A stretch of DNA of 64,000 nucleotides, taken from positions 186,001 through 250,000 of the forward strand of contig VGDT01000001.1 in assembly GCA_016869595.1 (NCBI GenBank), written 5' to 3'. Position 1 is the first letter of the stretch. Every line of letters begins with the position of its first letter. Origin of the DNA: Alphaproteobacteria bacterium (GTDB lineage Bacteria; Pseudomonadota; Alphaproteobacteria; Rhizobiales; Beijerinckiaceae). This document shows, in pieces, positions 28,646 to 38,237 of the stretch. A program made the position numbers and the translations under genes. A model generated the notes under the pieces. That model did no database searches. It was not told the DNA's origin and saw only the letters and a list, made by a program, of their open reading frames with translations.

Positions 28646-29561
28646 CGTCGTTTGCGAACGATTGGCGCTGATCGGCGTCGGCCTTATCGGCTCGTCGATC
28701 GCGCGCGCCGCGCGCCAATTCGGCGCGGCGCGGCACATCGCCGTGATGGATTTATCGCCGCAGGTCGTCAGTCGCTGCGGCGAACTCGGTCTGGCCGATG
28801 TCGCGACCCAGGATTATGCAGAGGGGCTTGCCGGAGCCGATCTTGTCATCGTTTGCACGCCAGTCGGCGCTTGCGGCGAAGTCGCGCGAAGCCTCGCGCC
28901 GCATCTGGAGAAGGGCGCGGTTGTTTCCGATGTCGGCTCGGTGAAAGGCGCAGTCGTCGCGCAGATGACTCCGCATCTTTCAGAACCCGCGCGCTTCATC
29001 CCCGCCCATCCGATCGCCGGCACGGAGTTCTCCGGTCCAGATGCAGGATTCGCCACGCTTTTTCAGAACCGCTGGTGCATTCTTACGCCGCCCGAGAACG
29101 CCGATGGCGTTGCCGTCGAAAAGCTCAAAGAATTCTGGAAGCGTTTAGGTGCGAATGTCGAAACGATGAGCGTCGCCCATCACGACGCCGTGCTCGCGCT
29201 CACGAGTCACCTGCCGCATCTCATCGCCTACAATATCGTCGGCACGGCGGATGATTTTGGCGACGAGACGCGCTCTGAAGTCATCAAATTCTCGGCTTCC
29301 GGATTCCGTGACTTTACGCGCATCGCGGCGTCTGATCCGATCATGTGGCGCGATATTTTTCTCGCCAACAAGGACGCCGTCCTTCAGATGCTCGGGCGAT
29401 TCAATGAAGATCTAAGCGTATTGCAGCGGATGATCAGGCGCGGCGATGGGCAGGGACTGCTCGAATTTTTCTCACGTACCCGCGAGATCCGCCGCTCGAT
29501 CATCGAGCAAGGCCAGGACACCGCCGCGCCGGATTTCGGAAGGCGCGCGGAGGGACGGTGA
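28638..29561 (+). CDS. tyrA: Prephenate/arogenate dehydrogenase
   Basis: NAD(P)-dependent dehydrogenase in tyrosine synthesis, 307 residues. The Rossmann start is [20 protein letters not shown]. Diagnostic blocks are [33 protein letters not shown] with the catalytic His, and [20 protein letters not shown]. The all-alpha dimerisation domain fills the C-terminal half with [19 protein letters not shown]. It overlaps hisC by eight bases, so the three genes form one operon. Prephenate versus arogenate preference cannot be read. Confidence 0.94.
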   Translation: MADVVCERLALIGVGLIGSSIARAARQFGAARHIAVMDLSPQVVSRCGELGLADVATQDYAEGLAGADLVIVCTPVGACGEVARSLAPHLEKGAVVSDVGSVKGAVVAQMTPHLSEPARFIPAHPIAGTEFSGPDAGFATLFQNRWCILTPPENADGVAVEKLKEFWKRLGANVETMSVAHHDAVLALTSHLPHLIAYNIVGTADDFGDETRSEVIKFSASGFRDFTRIAASDPIMWRDIFLANKDAVLQMLGRFNEDLSVLQRMIRRGDGQGLLEFFSRTREIRRSIIEQGQDTAAPDFGRRAEGR

Positions 29562-29598
29562 GCGCGCCTCTCGAGAGTCGGGCTTGCGAGGATCACAG

Positions 29599-30294
29599 AT
29601 GACCGAATCGAATTCCGACGCGCTGCGCGCCGCTTTCGAAGACGCGGTTCCAGGCTATGACGCGCTGCGACGCAAACTCATTCCGCATTTCGACGCTTTC
29701 TATGGGACAGCGCTTGACCTTCTCGAAGAGGCCGTCGGCGCGGGCGAATTCCGATGCGTCGACCTTGGCGTCGGCACTGGTCTTTTGTCGGAGATGATTC
29801 TCAAGCGGTTTCCCGGCGCGCAGGTCGAAGGCGTCGATTTGGCTCCCAAGATGCTCGACGCGGCGCGCGAACGGCTTGCTATCTTTGGCGCGCGCGTGCG
29901 CCTGTCGTTCGCCGACTATGCGACCGCGCCGCTTGCCGGATCGCTCGACGCCGTCGTTTCGGCGCTGTCCATCCACCATCTCGATCACGAGGTGAAACGC
30001 CGGCTCTTCCGGCGGATTCATGATGCGCTGCGGCCCGGCGGCGTTTTTATCAACGCTGATCAGTCGCTCGGCGCCACGGGAGAAATCGAGGACGCCTATC
30101 AGCGCCGCTGGGAGGCCGATGTCCGACGTTCGGGAATTGCCGACGATGATTTTGCGGCGGCGAGAAAGCGCGCGGAGCTCGATCGCAGCGCGACCTTCGC
30201 CGACCAGATCGCCTGGCTCAAAGACGCGGGGTTCGGCTATGCCGACATTGGCTGGAAACGCCATCGTTTCACGGTGTTTTACGCGCGGCGCTAG
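29599..30294 (+). CDS. Class I SAM-dependent methyltransferase
   Basis: A 231-residue cytoplasmic methyltransferase with motif I DLGVGTGLLSEMIL near 55-68, a motif II acidic VEGVDLAPKMLDAAR, and SALSIHHLDHEVKRRLFRRIH. The substrate is unknown; the layout resembles small-molecule or quinone-type methyltransferases. The ATG at 29599 is 37 bases after tyrA with GAGGATCAC upstream, so it may belong to the same transcript. Its end overlaps the convergent PHA-granule gene by 26 bases. Confidence 0.88.
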   Translation: MTESNSDALRAAFEDAVPGYDALRRKLIPHFDAFYGTALDLLEEAVGAGEFRCVDLGVGTGLLSEMILKRFPGAQVEGVDLAPKMLDAARERLAIFGARVRLSFADYATAPLAGSLDAVVSALSIHHLDHEVKRRLFRRIHDALRPGGVFINADQSLGATGEIEDAYQRRWEADVRRSGIADDDFAAARKRAELDRSATFADQIAWLKDAGFGYADIGWKRHRFTVFYARR

Positions 30295-30622
30295 AGTCGT
30301 CTTTCGACGCGTGGCCGATGCGCAAAGCTTCGTCGGCGTTGCGCGAGATAACCTGCTGCACTTTGCCAGAAAGGACGCCGAGCAGCCAAGGCAGCTGAAC
30401 GTCGACGCGCAGCAAATCTTTCAGCACGGTGATCTCTGCCGTCGCCGTCTGGCCCAGGGCCGCCACCCGAATCGTCGCGACATCCCCGGCCCACGCCACT
30501 TCCGAATGTGCGACCTTATCGACATAGTCGCGTTGCATCTTGGTCAACTGCTCGGAGACGCGGGTTTTCGCCGCTTCGACGCCGAGATTATGCGGCACGG
30601 TGACAGTGATGGCGTTCGACAT
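30269..30622 (-). CDS. Polyhydroxyalkanoate granule-associated regulatory protein (PHA_gran_rgn)
   Basis: A 117-residue protein beginning SNAITVTVPHNLGVEAAKTRV, with LTKMQRDYVDKVAHSEVAW and a beta-rich middle TIRVAALGQTATAEITVLKD. It closes with LPWLLGVLSGKVQQVISRNADE. This matches the small family annotated as polyhydroxyalkanoic acid system proteins. I recall this from family signatures only; no phaC or phasin gene is nearby. ATG 30622 is preceded by GGAGGAAGCC; a start 12 bases upstream is less likely. It overlaps the methyltransferase end. Confidence 0.8.
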   Translation of the reverse strand: MSNAITVTVPHNLGVEAAKTRVSEQLTKMQRDYVDKVAHSEVAWAGDVATIRVAALGQTATAEITVLKDLLRVDVQLPWLLGVLSGKVQQVISRNADEALRIGHASKDDSSAARKTP

Positions 30623-30695
30623 GGCTTCCTCCACGCTCCAATGTAGGGGTCTCCGCTAGGAATAGAAGAATGGCGCGGCTAAAGGCGACGGCCTA

Positions 30696-31439
30696 ATGGA
30701 TTTTCGAGGGATCGTCTTAAGGAGAGGGATAATCGCGTTTGCGCTGCTCATGGGCGTCGGCGCAACCGACGTTGTCGCTTTTGACGTCCCGACGCCGCCA
30801 CGCCGGCCGACTTCTTCCAAGAACGAGTCCGCTCCCGAGGCAAAACCGCCGGCGAATGGCCGGCCCCAAGCAGAGACCGCGCCCGGAGAAGATTGCACGG
30901 CGAAACTGCGTGGGGCAGGCGTGGATTTCGAGCCGACTCAAACGCCTCCGGGCGATCTCGATGGCTGCGCAATCGATGGGCCCGTGCGACTCGCTGCGGT
31001 CATGGTCGACAAGCGTCGCGTCGCGCTCAATGCGAAGCCGGTGCTCAGTTGCGCCTTTGCGCTGCAGTTTTCCGATTTCGTGAAAAATCTGCTCGCGCCG
31101 CTCGGTTCCAGCGCCATGGGCGCGTCGCTCGTCGCGATTGACACAGGTTCGGGCTACGAGTGCCGCGGCCGCAATCATGATTCAGAAGCGAAGCTGAGCG
31201 CGCACGCAAAAGGCCTTGCCCTCGACGTCGGCGCGTTTGTTTTCTCGGACGGTCGAAAAATCGGGATCGACTCTCAGCCAGATCCTCAATCGACAGCTTA
31301 CGTCAAAGCGCTACGAACGGCGGCGTGCGGCTGGTTCACGACCGTGCTCGGGCCCGGGTCAGATCCGTTTCACGCAACGCATCTGCATTTCGACATTGAG
31401 CGGCACGGATCGAATGACGCCTATCGCATCTGTCAGTGA
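30696..31439 (+). CDS. Extensin-like C-terminal domain protein, secreted
   Basis: A 247-residue exported protein. A signal peptide (~1-28, IIAFALLMGVGATDVVA) is followed by a Pro-rich linker (~30-60). The extensin family domain then has CTAKLRGAGVDFEP, CAIDGPVRLAAV, YECRGRNHDSEAKLSAHAKGLALDVGAF and a final DPFHATHLHFDIERHG. The Arg-x-x-H...H-x-H pattern resembles metal-dependent peptidoglycan peptidases of the LAS type, so a cell-wall role is plausible. Start uses ATG 30696; the CTAAGGAGAG motif at 30716-30725 suggests an internal start is possible too. Confidence 0.85.
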   Translation: MDFRGIVLRRGIIAFALLMGVGATDVVAFDVPTPPRRPTSSKNESAPEAKPPANGRPQAETAPGEDCTAKLRGAGVDFEPTQTPPGDLDGCAIDGPVRLAAVMVDKRRVALNAKPVLSCAFALQFSDFVKNLLAPLGSSAMGASLVAIDTGSGYECRGRNHDSEAKLSAHAKGLALDVGAFVFSDGRKIGIDSQPDPQSTAYVKALRTAACGWFTTVLGPGSDPFHATHLHFDIERHGSNDAYRICQ

Positions 31440-31469
31440 AGGCGCCGTTCAGCTTATCTTCGCCTTGGA

Positions 31470-32441
31470 TCAATTCGCCGAGGCGAGCAGTCCGAGCCGC
31501 GTCAGCTCATGCTCGCGAATATTGCGGGTAATCGGATAATAGCCGCCTTTCTTCGCTTGTGTCTGGCCGTCTCTCGAAAGGACATATTTGACGAATTCGC
31601 CGCTTAGCGTGTCGATCGGTTTCTCGGGGTCTTTCAGAAGGCAAATGTAAAGGCCTCTCGCCAGCGGATATTTGCGCGAATAGGTGTTGTCGAAAGAGGC
31701 GCCATAGCAGGCCTTGCCGGCGGAAATCGGAACCGCGCGCACGGCGCTCGTCTTGTAGCCGATGCCTGAATAGCCAATCGCAAATTTGTCAGCGCCGACG
31801 GCGCTTACGACAGCCTCCGATCCGACCTGCATCTTGATGTCGTCCTTGAAGTCGCCGCCGCTCAAGACATGCTGTTTGAAGAATTTATAAGTGCCCGAAA
31901 GCGTGTTGCGGCTAAACAAGGCGATGGGCTTCGTCGCCCATTCGCCGGTCAAACCAAGCTCGCCCCATGTGCGAATGCTTTTCCCTCCGCCGCTTTTCGG
32001 ATTGGCTGCAAAAACCCGCTCTATTTGCTCCATGCTGACGCATTGGAGGGGATTGTCCTTATGGACATAAATCGCGAGCGCGTCGATCGCGACGAGAACC
32101 GCCGTCGGCTTATAGCCGAATTTCGCTTCGAAGGCGCCGATCTCATCCGGAGTCATCGGTCGTGACATCGGACCAAGCTGCGCTTCTCCGGAGAGTAGCG
32201 CTGGCGGCGCCGTGTTCGACCCTTTGCCTTCGATGTCGATTTTCACGTTTGGATAGATTGCCTGAAAGCCTTCAGCCCAGAGCTCCATCTCGTGAAGCAT
32301 GGTGTCGGAGCCGACGGACTTCAGATTTCCTGAAAGCCCGCTGACAACTTTGTAGGGAGAAAGCTCCATATCAAGCGCGGCCGCGCCGAGGGTCAAAGCC
32401 ACGAAAGCGGCGACGGCGGCGGAGAAGGCGCGCAGTTTCAT
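31470..32441 (-). CDS. pstS: Phosphate-binding periplasmic protein PstS-like
   Basis: Periplasmic phosphate-binding protein of the ABC importer PstSCAB, ~323 residues. Signal peptide ~1-22 (FSAAVAAFVALTLGAAA). Ligand-site motifs: LKSVGSDTMLHEMELWAEGF, GEAQLGPMSRPM, LFSRNTLSGTYKFFKQHVL and KFAIGYSGIGYKTS. ATG 32441 has GGAGAG at normal spacing; the longer frame adds 84 non-signal residues. pstC, pstA and pstB are not here, so this is an orphan receptor. The TGACG triplet upstream supports PhoB control. Confidence 0.9.
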   Translation of the reverse strand: MKLRAFSAAVAAFVALTLGAAALDMELSPYKVVSGLSGNLKSVGSDTMLHEMELWAEGFQAIYPNVKIDIEGKGSNTAPPALLSGEAQLGPMSRPMTPDEIGAFEAKFGYKPTAVLVAIDALAIYVHKDNPLQCVSMEQIERVFAANPKSGGGKSIRTWGELGLTGEWATKPIALFSRNTLSGTYKFFKQHVLSGGDFKDDIKMQVGSEAVVSAVGADKFAIGYSGIGYKTSAVRAVPISAGKACYGASFDNTYSRKYPLARGLYICLLKDPEKPIDTLSGEFVKYVLSRDGQTQAKKGGYYPITRNIREHELTRLGLLASAN

Positions 32442-32586
32442 CGTTTCTCTCCGTTGCGTCAAATCATTGCGGCCGAACAACCTCGCCGCGGCAAGCGCCG
32501 CGATCGACGTGGAACGGCTTGGGGAGCGCCCTCTAGGGACGGGTGTTCTGCGAGGCGTTCTTAGTTTCGCCGCAATTTCGCTCGGC

Positions 32587-32617
32587 GAAATGACGGGCGC
32601 ATGACGTTTGCGTGACG
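32587..32617 (-). promoter_or_regulatory. Triple Pho-box-like direct repeat upstream of pstS
   Basis: On the plus strand TGACG occurs at 32591, 32602 and 32613, exactly 11 bases apart. Read toward pstS this is CGTCACG-CAAA-CGTCATG-CGCC-CGTCATT. PhoB boxes are seven-base direct repeats (TGTCA core) with four-base spacers, so the geometry matches. It lies about 146 bases before the pstS start. Confidence 0.7.
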
Positions 32618-32652
32618 CCGCTGCGGCGGCGCATGCGGCGTTCAACGGCGCG

Positions 32653-32689
32653 CAAAAAACCGGAAGGCGAAGCGTCGCCTTCCGGTTTG
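32653..32689 (-). terminator. Intrinsic terminator of glnA
   Basis: On the minus strand AACCGGAAGGCG and CGCCTTCCGGTT form a perfect 12-bp stem with a six-base loop, followed by T4-6. It lies 41 bases downstream of the glnA stop. Confidence 0.9.
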
Positions 32690-32729
32690 ACATTCACGGG
32701 CTTTGCCGAGGCGCGGCCGCGTCTGTTCC

Positions 32730-34139
32730 TTAGTAGGAGTAATACATGTCGAATTCGACCGGATGTGGCGTCATCTCGAAGCGGTAGACGTCCTGCATCT
32801 TGAGGTCGATATATGAGTTGATAAAGTCTTCGCTGAACACGCCGCCGGCGGTCAGGAAGGCTTGATCCGCCTTGAGGCTTTCAAGCGCTTCGCGCAATGA
32901 GCCGCAAACGGTCGGGATCGCCTTCAGCTCTTCCGGCGGGAGATCGTAAAGGTCCTTATCCGCCGGCGCGCCGGGATCGATCTTGTTGGCGATGCCGTCG
33001 AGGCCAGCCATGAGCATCGCCGCGAAAGCGAGATAGGGGTTCGCGGTCGGATCTGGGAAGCGCACTTCGACGCGCTTCGCCTTCGGGTTCGTCGAGAACG
33101 GAATGCGGCAGGAGGCCGAACGGTTGCGCGACGAATAGGCGAGCAGCACCGGCGCTTCGAAGCCCGGAACCAGGCGCTTATATGAATTCGTCGAAGGGTT
33201 GGTGAAGGCGTTCAGCGACTTCGCGTGCTTGATGATGCCGCCGATGTACCACAGGCACTCTTGGGAGAGGCCGGCGTATTTGTCGCCCGCGAAGACCGGC
33301 TTGCCGTCTTTCCAGATCGACTGATGGACATGCATGCCCGAGCCGTTGTCGCCGTACACCGGCTTCGGCATGAAGGTCGCCGACTTGCCGTAAGAATGCG
33401 CGACCTGATGGATGCAATATTTATAGATTTGCAGATGGTCGGCGATGGTGACGAGCGTCTCGAACTTCAAACCGAGCTCGTGCTGCGCTGAGGCGACTTC
33501 GTGATGGTGCTTCTCCACCTTGGCGCCCATGGCCGCCATCGCGGCGAGCATCTCGCTGCGCATGTCCTGCGCCGAGTCGACCGGCGGAACGGGGAAGTAA
33601 CCGCCCTTGGTGCGCACGCGATGGCCGAGATTGCCGCCCTCATAGGCCGTGCCGGTATTGGAGGGCAGTTCGATCGAATCGAGCGTGAAGCCCGTGTCAT
33701 AGGGCTCGACCGAAAAACGCACGTCGTCGAAAACGAAGAACTCGGCCTCGGGGCCGAAATAGGCCGTATCGCCAACGCCGGCGGATTTCATGTGCGCAAG
33801 CGCCTTTTTGGCGATGCCGCGGGGGTCACGGTTATAGGGTTGGCCGGTCGTCGGCTCGATAACGTCGCAGACGATCGAAAGCGTCGAGGCGGCGAAGAAC
33901 GGGTCGATGGAGATGGAATTCAAATCGGGAACCAGCGTCATGTCGGATTCATTGATCGCTTTCCAGCCGGCGATCGACGATCCATCGAACATGATGCCGT
34001 CCGTCAAGGCGTCTTCATCGACGATCGACACGTCGAACGTAACATGCTGCCACTTGCCGCGCGGGTCGGTAAATCGGAAATCGACGTATTTCACGTCGTT
34101 ATCCTTGATCTGCTTGAGTACGTCCTTGGCCGTCGTCAT
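32730..34139 (-). CDS. glnA: Glutamine synthetase, type I
   Basis: Dodecameric ATP-dependent ammonia-assimilating enzyme, 469 residues. Conserved blocks: [105 protein letters not shown] and the NRSASCRIP loop. Tyr398 in [10 protein letters not shown] is the expected adenylylation site, so GlnE control is likely. ATG 34139 is the family start; the frame remains open upstream toward glnB. It follows glnB after about 110 bases, the usual co-regulated pair. Confidence 0.97.
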   Translation of the reverse strand: MTTAKDVLKQIKDNDVKYVDFRFTDPRGKWQHVTFDVSIVDEDALTDGIMFDGSSIAGWKAINESDMTLVPDLNSISIDPFFAASTLSIVCDVIEPTTGQPYNRDPRGIAKKALAHMKSAGVGDTAYFGPEAEFFVFDDVRFSVEPYDTGFTLDSIELPSNTGTAYEGGNLGHRVRTKGGYFPVPPVDSAQDMRSEMLAAMAAMGAKVEKHHHEVASAQHELGLKFETLVTIADHLQIYKYCIHQVAHSYGKSATFMPKPVYGDNGSGMHVHQSIWKDGKPVFAGDKYAGLSQECLWYIGGIIKHAKSLNAFTNPSTNSYKRLVPGFEAPVLLAYSSRNRSASCRIPFSTNPKAKRVEVRFPDPTANPYLAFAAMLMAGLDGIANKIDPGAPADKDLYDLPPEELKAIPTVCGSLREALESLKADQAFLTAGGVFSEDFINSYIDLKMQDVYRFEMTPHPVEFDMYYSY

Positions 34140-34249
34140 TTGGTTCGATGCCTCTCTTTGCTGATCTTGCTGTTTAGCCGTTTTCGTATTGGGCGCGGCA
34201 GAGCGTTTGAAGATGTTGGCGAGAAAGCTCATGGGGCGGGGGCTCAATG

Positions 34250-34609
<360 letters not shown>

Positions 34610-34770
34610 TTAAGCCCCGGCCCGCTAGCGACTTTGGCTCGGCTGAAGAGCCGCCGAGCTTCTAACACTGCCGCGTTTGTCGCGCCATGGCCAAAGTTCC
34701 GGCGCCTATGGCAGGTCTGGCGCCCATCAGATGTACGATATGCTATTTTATTAAGCGATAAGCTCAATAA

Positions 34771-35643
34771 CTATGCATTACCGCGATCGTCGACGATCGC
34801 GGGCAAATCTTCTCTCGCGCCCCATTCCGACCAGGAGCCGTCATAGACCGTCGCTGGCGGACGGCCTGCCGCAGCGAGCGCAAGACTGATTATGCAAGCG
34901 GTGAGCCCGGAGCCGCAGGTGGCGATTACGGGGGCGTCCGGATTGACGCCCGCCGAGGAAAACGCCGCTTCGAGCCCCGCCTTGCCCTTCATTCTTCCGC
35001 CCTCGAGCACATCGCCGAACGGAAGGTTCAGAGCGCCCGGCATATGGCCGGAGCGCACGCCCGGGCGCGGCTCTGGCGCCCGACCGTGAAATCGTTCAGC
35101 GCTTCGCGCATCGACAACTTGCGACGCGCCGAGATCCAGCGCCCGCCGAACGGTTTCGACGTCGGCGACAAGGCTCGCGTCGAAACGTGGACTGAAGTTC
35201 ACGGACGCTCTCTTGCGCGCTTCGCCCCGCTCAAGCGGCCGGCCCTCGGCTTTCCATGCGGGAAGGCCGCCAGAAAGGATCGATGCCTTTTCCACGCCGA
35301 AGGCCGTGAGCGTCCACCAAAGGCGCGGCGCGGAGAAGAGGCCGACGCTGTCATAGACGACGGCCCGCATGCCGTTTCCAAATCCGAGCCGGCGCATCTC
35401 GGCTGCGAAGACTTCGGGCTCGGGCAACATGTGCGGCAGGTCGCGGGAACGATCAGCGACGGCGTCAATATCGAAGAATTGCGCGCCGGGGATATGCCCC
35501 TCGAGAAACTCCGCGCGCGCATCGCGGCCGGCTGCGGGCATATGCCACGACGCGTCGAAGACGACGAGGTCGGCGTCAGAAAGATGTGCCGCAAGCCAGT
35601 CGGTGGAGACGAAAAGAGAGGCGGGGTCGATTTTGCGCGTCAT
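34771..35643 (-). CDS. sseA: 3-mercaptopyruvate/thiosulfate sulfurtransferase
   Basis: Two-domain rhodanese of 290 residues. The inactive N-terminal domain contains DASWHMPAAGRDARAEFLEGHIPGA and the C-terminal domain DARSAERFHGRAPEPRPG. The active loop CGSGLTA has the catalytic Cys and fits the mercaptopyruvate type (CG[ST]G[VL]TA) better than the thiosulfate type. The reaction transfers sulfur to thiols or cyanide. ATG 35643 (MTRKIDPASLFVS) is chosen over a frame that is open to 35697. Divergent from the cysteine-cluster protein at 35740. Confidence 0.92.
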   Translation of the reverse strand: MTRKIDPASLFVSTDWLAAHLSDADLVVFDASWHMPAAGRDARAEFLEGHIPGAQFFDIDAVADRSRDLPHMLPEPEVFAAEMRRLGFGNGMRAVVYDSVGLFSAPRLWWTLTAFGVEKASILSGGLPAWKAEGRPLERGEARKRASVNFSPRFDASLVADVETVRRALDLGASQVVDARSAERFHGRAPEPRPGVRSGHMPGALNLPFGDVLEGGRMKGKAGLEAAFSSAGVNPDAPVIATCGSGLTACIISLALAAAGRPPATVYDGSWSEWGAREDLPAIVDDRGNA

Positions 35644-35739
35644 GGGTCCGTTCGCTGCGCGCCCGACGCAGCTTGCATCCGGCCGTCTGGCGTTCACAAT
35701 ACGCCGATTCGATTCTCACGCCATCGGCGCTCGACCGAC

Positions 35740-36156
35740 ATGCTCGACATTCCTGGCAAGGCCTGCGGCTCCTGCTTCTTCTGCTGCAAGGTTCTTGAAA
35801 TCGACGAATTCAAAAAGCCGGCGGGCAAGCTTTGCGAGCACTGCGCGCTGACCGGCGGCTGCGGCGTCTATGAAACGCGCCCACAAGTCTGCCGTGACTA
35901 TTATTGCCGATGGAAGGAGGAGCGTAGCTTCTCGCCGCAGTTGCGGCCCGACAAGGTCGGCACGCTGCTGATGGATGATGCGGACAGCGACGAGTACCAC
36001 GCGGTATGCGACCCGGAAAAGCCGTTTTCCTGGCGCAATCCTCTCGTATTTAAGCACCTTGTCGCCGAGGCCAAAGCGGGACGGCTCGTCGTCGCAAAAG
36101 CGGGATTGCGCGCATGGCGCATTTTCGAGGACGGACATTGGCAAGAATGGGCCTGA
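35740..36156 (+). CDS. Cysteine-cluster (YkgJ/UPF0153-like) small protein
   Basis: A 138-residue cytoplasmic protein rich in Cys at its N-terminus: CGSCFFCC, then CEHC and CGVYETRPQVCRDYYC. The C-x-x-C-x-x-C ... R-P-x-x-C order fits the putative zinc- or iron-chelating family PF03692. No partner enzyme is visible, so the function is unknown. The frame is open from 35044 antisense to sseA, but the protein only makes sense from ATG 35740. Confidence 0.75.
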   Translation: MLDIPGKACGSCFFCCKVLEIDEFKKPAGKLCEHCALTGGCGVYETRPQVCRDYYCRWKEERSFSPQLRPDKVGTLLMDDADSDEYHAVCDPEKPFSWRNPLVFKHLVAEAKAGRLVVAKAGLRAWRIFEDGHWQEWA

Positions 36157-36208
36157 GCCTCAGCGTAGACACGGCCGAGGATTCTGCGCCGCGCAGCGCG
36201 TGCAGGCC

Positions 36209-37045
36209 ATGAATTCGACCGGCTTGAAATCACGCCACCTTCCAAGTCGCGGCTGCGCTGCGGCGGCGATCTCGCTTTGCCTCTGCACGCCTGCCGCCAC
36301 TGAGACACTCAAGGCGCATTACGCGCTCAGCCTAATGGGAATACCTATCGGCAGCGCGTTCGCTTCCGGCGTGGTCGACCCGCAAAACTACCGCGTCGAA
36401 ATCTCGATGCGGACGACCGGGCTCGCCAATCTGGTCAATAACACCAGAGGCGCCGCCAGCGCGAGCGGCGGATTGACCGCTGGCGGGCCGTCGCCATTAA
36501 GCTACGCGAACACCACGTCGAATAGCGACGAAACGCGCACGGTTCGCATGTCGCTTGCGGGCAATGCGGTGCGCACGGTGGAGGTCAGGCCCGCGCCCTG
36601 GGACGCCGAGGCGCGCGTGCCCGTGACGGAAAGCGCCAAACGGCACATCCTCGATCCGGTCAGCGCTCTGATTATGCGCGTGCCGCCAGGAGAGGAACTG
36701 ACAGGTCCATCGGCGTGCAACCGAACAATCCCCGTTTTTGACGGCGTAACGCGTTTCGACGTTGAACTCGCCTACGCAGGCGACCATACGGCGCAGACGA
36801 GAGGCTATGAAGGCCCCGTGACCGTATGTTCCGCCCGCTATACGCCTATCGCTGGACATCGTCCCGACAGTTCCGCCACCCGCTATATGGCGCACAATCA
36901 CGACATCAGCGTCTGGCTCGCGCCGCTTCCCGACGCGCATGTCGTCGTGCCGATTCACATCGCGATCGGCACCGCCGCCGGCAAGCTCGTCATCGACGCG
37001 GCTGAATTCGAAATCGAGCAACGCCGCGCCGATTCCAGGCGCTAA
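36209..37045 (+). CDS. DUF3108-type periplasmic protein
   Basis: A 278-residue protein with a probable signal peptide (~14-32, CAAAAISLCLCTPAATE). After it, LKAHYALSLMGIPIGSAFASG and VEISMRTTGLANLVNNTRG resemble the beta-rich DUF3108 domain, and HNHDISVWLAPLPDAHVVVPIHI lies near the end. DUF3108 proteins are exported and usually annotated as hypothetical; a barrel for a hydrophobic ligand has been suggested for relatives. Start ATG 36209 is not supported by a strong ribosome site. It is not in an obvious operon. Confidence 0.75.
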   Translation: MNSTGLKSRHLPSRGCAAAAISLCLCTPAATETLKAHYALSLMGIPIGSAFASGVVDPQNYRVEISMRTTGLANLVNNTRGAASASGGLTAGGPSPLSYANTTSNSDETRTVRMSLAGNAVRTVEVRPAPWDAEARVPVTESAKRHILDPVSALIMRVPPGEELTGPSACNRTIPVFDGVTRFDVELAYAGDHTAQTRGYEGPVTVCSARYTPIAGHRPDSSATRYMAHNHDISVWLAPLPDAHVVVPIHIAIGTAAGKLVIDAAEFEIEQRRADSRR

Positions 37046-37058
37046 CGTCTCGGCGATA

Positions 37059-37451
37059 TCAGTTGATCCGAACTTCTTTGGTTTTCTTCCGGTTCATGCG
37101 ATCGGACTCATATTCAAGATATCTGACTTCCAACGGCTCAGCGCCTTTGTCCTGGCGCAGACAAAATGAGGGGCGAGGCGAAAAGCCGCCTTCCGGGGCC
37201 TGGAAGCAATCCGAGAAACGCAGTTCGCATTGAAACATCGTTTCGCTTTTTGGCGCCGCCCGCGCGATAACAGCGCGCGCTTTTTCAATCGCCTGCTTGC
37301 ATGTTTCCGGCGTGAAGCCCCACGCCTCACAGTCGCTTTGCGTCGCCATATATTTCCCGTCGCCGGCGCAGACGGGCGAGCGCCTGAAAGCGTAAAAGGC
37401 TGAAAATCCTGCGGCCAGGATGGTGACCACGATGATGACGAATTTGAACAT
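37059..37451 (-). CDS. DUF1190-like membrane-anchored Cys protein
   Basis: A 130-residue protein with an N-terminal transmembrane or uncleaved signal helix (FVIIVVTILAAGFSAFYAF). The extracytoplasmic part has a Cys pattern (VCAGDGKYMATQSDCEAWGF, CKQAIEKARAV, FQCELRFSDC), then FSPRPSFCLRQDKGAEPLEV. This ordering recalls DUF1190 (YgiB-like) proteins. No function is known. ATG 37451 is taken; a frame open to 37661 adds 70 unlike residues. Confidence 0.65.
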   Translation of the reverse strand: MFKFVIIVVTILAAGFSAFYAFRRSPVCAGDGKYMATQSDCEAWGFTPETCKQAIEKARAVIARAAPKSETMFQCELRFSDCFQAPEGGFSPRPSFCLRQDKGAEPLEVRYLEYESDRMNRKKTKEVRIN

Positions 37452-37876
37452 CGAAACTTCACGCTCACGAGACGGAGTTTTATCGCGGTTCGATAGATAG
37501 TCGTCAGCGCGCGCCGGCGGCAAGCGCAAACTGAGCTTTTGCTTCGGGTCTATGCGGCGATGCAACGCAGCGTCGACCATGCCGGTCGCTTGACAGCGCT
37601 CGGCGTCTGCAATACTCGAAAACGACCGCATTTCGGAACCGCGGCTGAGAGCTGCGAGCATTGTAGCTCTCCGGGCGCGGCTAGGGCCGAATAAGCGATG
37701 CAGACGCGTTCGCGCCTAGGCGAGGTCGATGTTGAACTAAGACCGAGGCGGGCCGGCGTCGGCCATGTTATCCACTTGACCAATTCGACAAACGACCGCA
37801 ACGCCGCTTCCGCGGATTGCAGCGTGAATCTCGGCTTGTGGCGCAAACCGGCAATGTGTGACAGAAGGAGGAAACT
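37452..37876. other. Non-coding stretch upstream of the 37-residue peptide
   Basis: I see no gene in these 425 bases. A plus-strand TTGACA lies at 37590 with a poor -10 (TACTCG) 17 bases on; if used it would give a leader of about 260 bases to the peptide gene. The last 20 bases carry a very strong ribosome site (AGAAGGAGG). Confidence 0.4.
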
Positions 37877-37990
37877 ATGGGTGCTATTCTTGAACTGACG
37901 AGCTATGCGGCGACTCCGGTCGGCATGATCGCGATCATCGTCATCGGCGCGGCCGCTTATTTCGCCGCCCGCTGGGTGTTCAGCGACTAA
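37877..37990 (+). CDS. 37-residue single-span membrane peptide
   Basis: ATG 37877 is preceded by AGAAGGAGGAAACT, a nearly perfect Shine-Dalgarno at six-base spacing, and the frame ends at TAA 37990. The peptide begins MGAILELTSYAATPVG, contains one hydrophobic helix (MIAIIVIGAAAYFAARWVF, ~17-35) with Ala/Gly faces, and ends SD. A strong terminator 28 bases later makes this a self-contained small gene. I do not recognise the family; subunit-like or regulatory membrane peptides have similar form. Confidence 0.75.
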   Translation: MGAILELTSYAATPVGMIAIIVIGAAAYFAARWVFSD

Positions 37991-38017
37991 GACAAGCTCT
38001 CACGAAGCGTTTAAGAA

Positions 38018-38051
38018 CGGCGCGCTGGCTTAGGCCAGCGCGCCGTTTTTT
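38018..38051 (+). terminator. Intrinsic terminator after the small membrane peptide
   Basis: CGGCGCGCTGG (38018-38028) pairs with CCAGCGCGCCG (38035-38045), giving 11 bp with a six-base loop, followed by six T residues. Confidence 0.9.
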
Positions 38052-38237
38052 CTTGTCGGTTTTACCGGTCCACTCAGCAAGGGACTTGCATCCACAGGCG
38101 CCTGCGGTATTGTGACATGCCACCTCTAACGGGCAGGGCGCGCCGACCCTTTGGGCCAGAACATTAGCTATGTCCAAGGTCCAAGCAGGGCGGAATCGAA
38201 CCAATATGTTGCCTTCGGGCGCACCGGCGGAGGCTTA

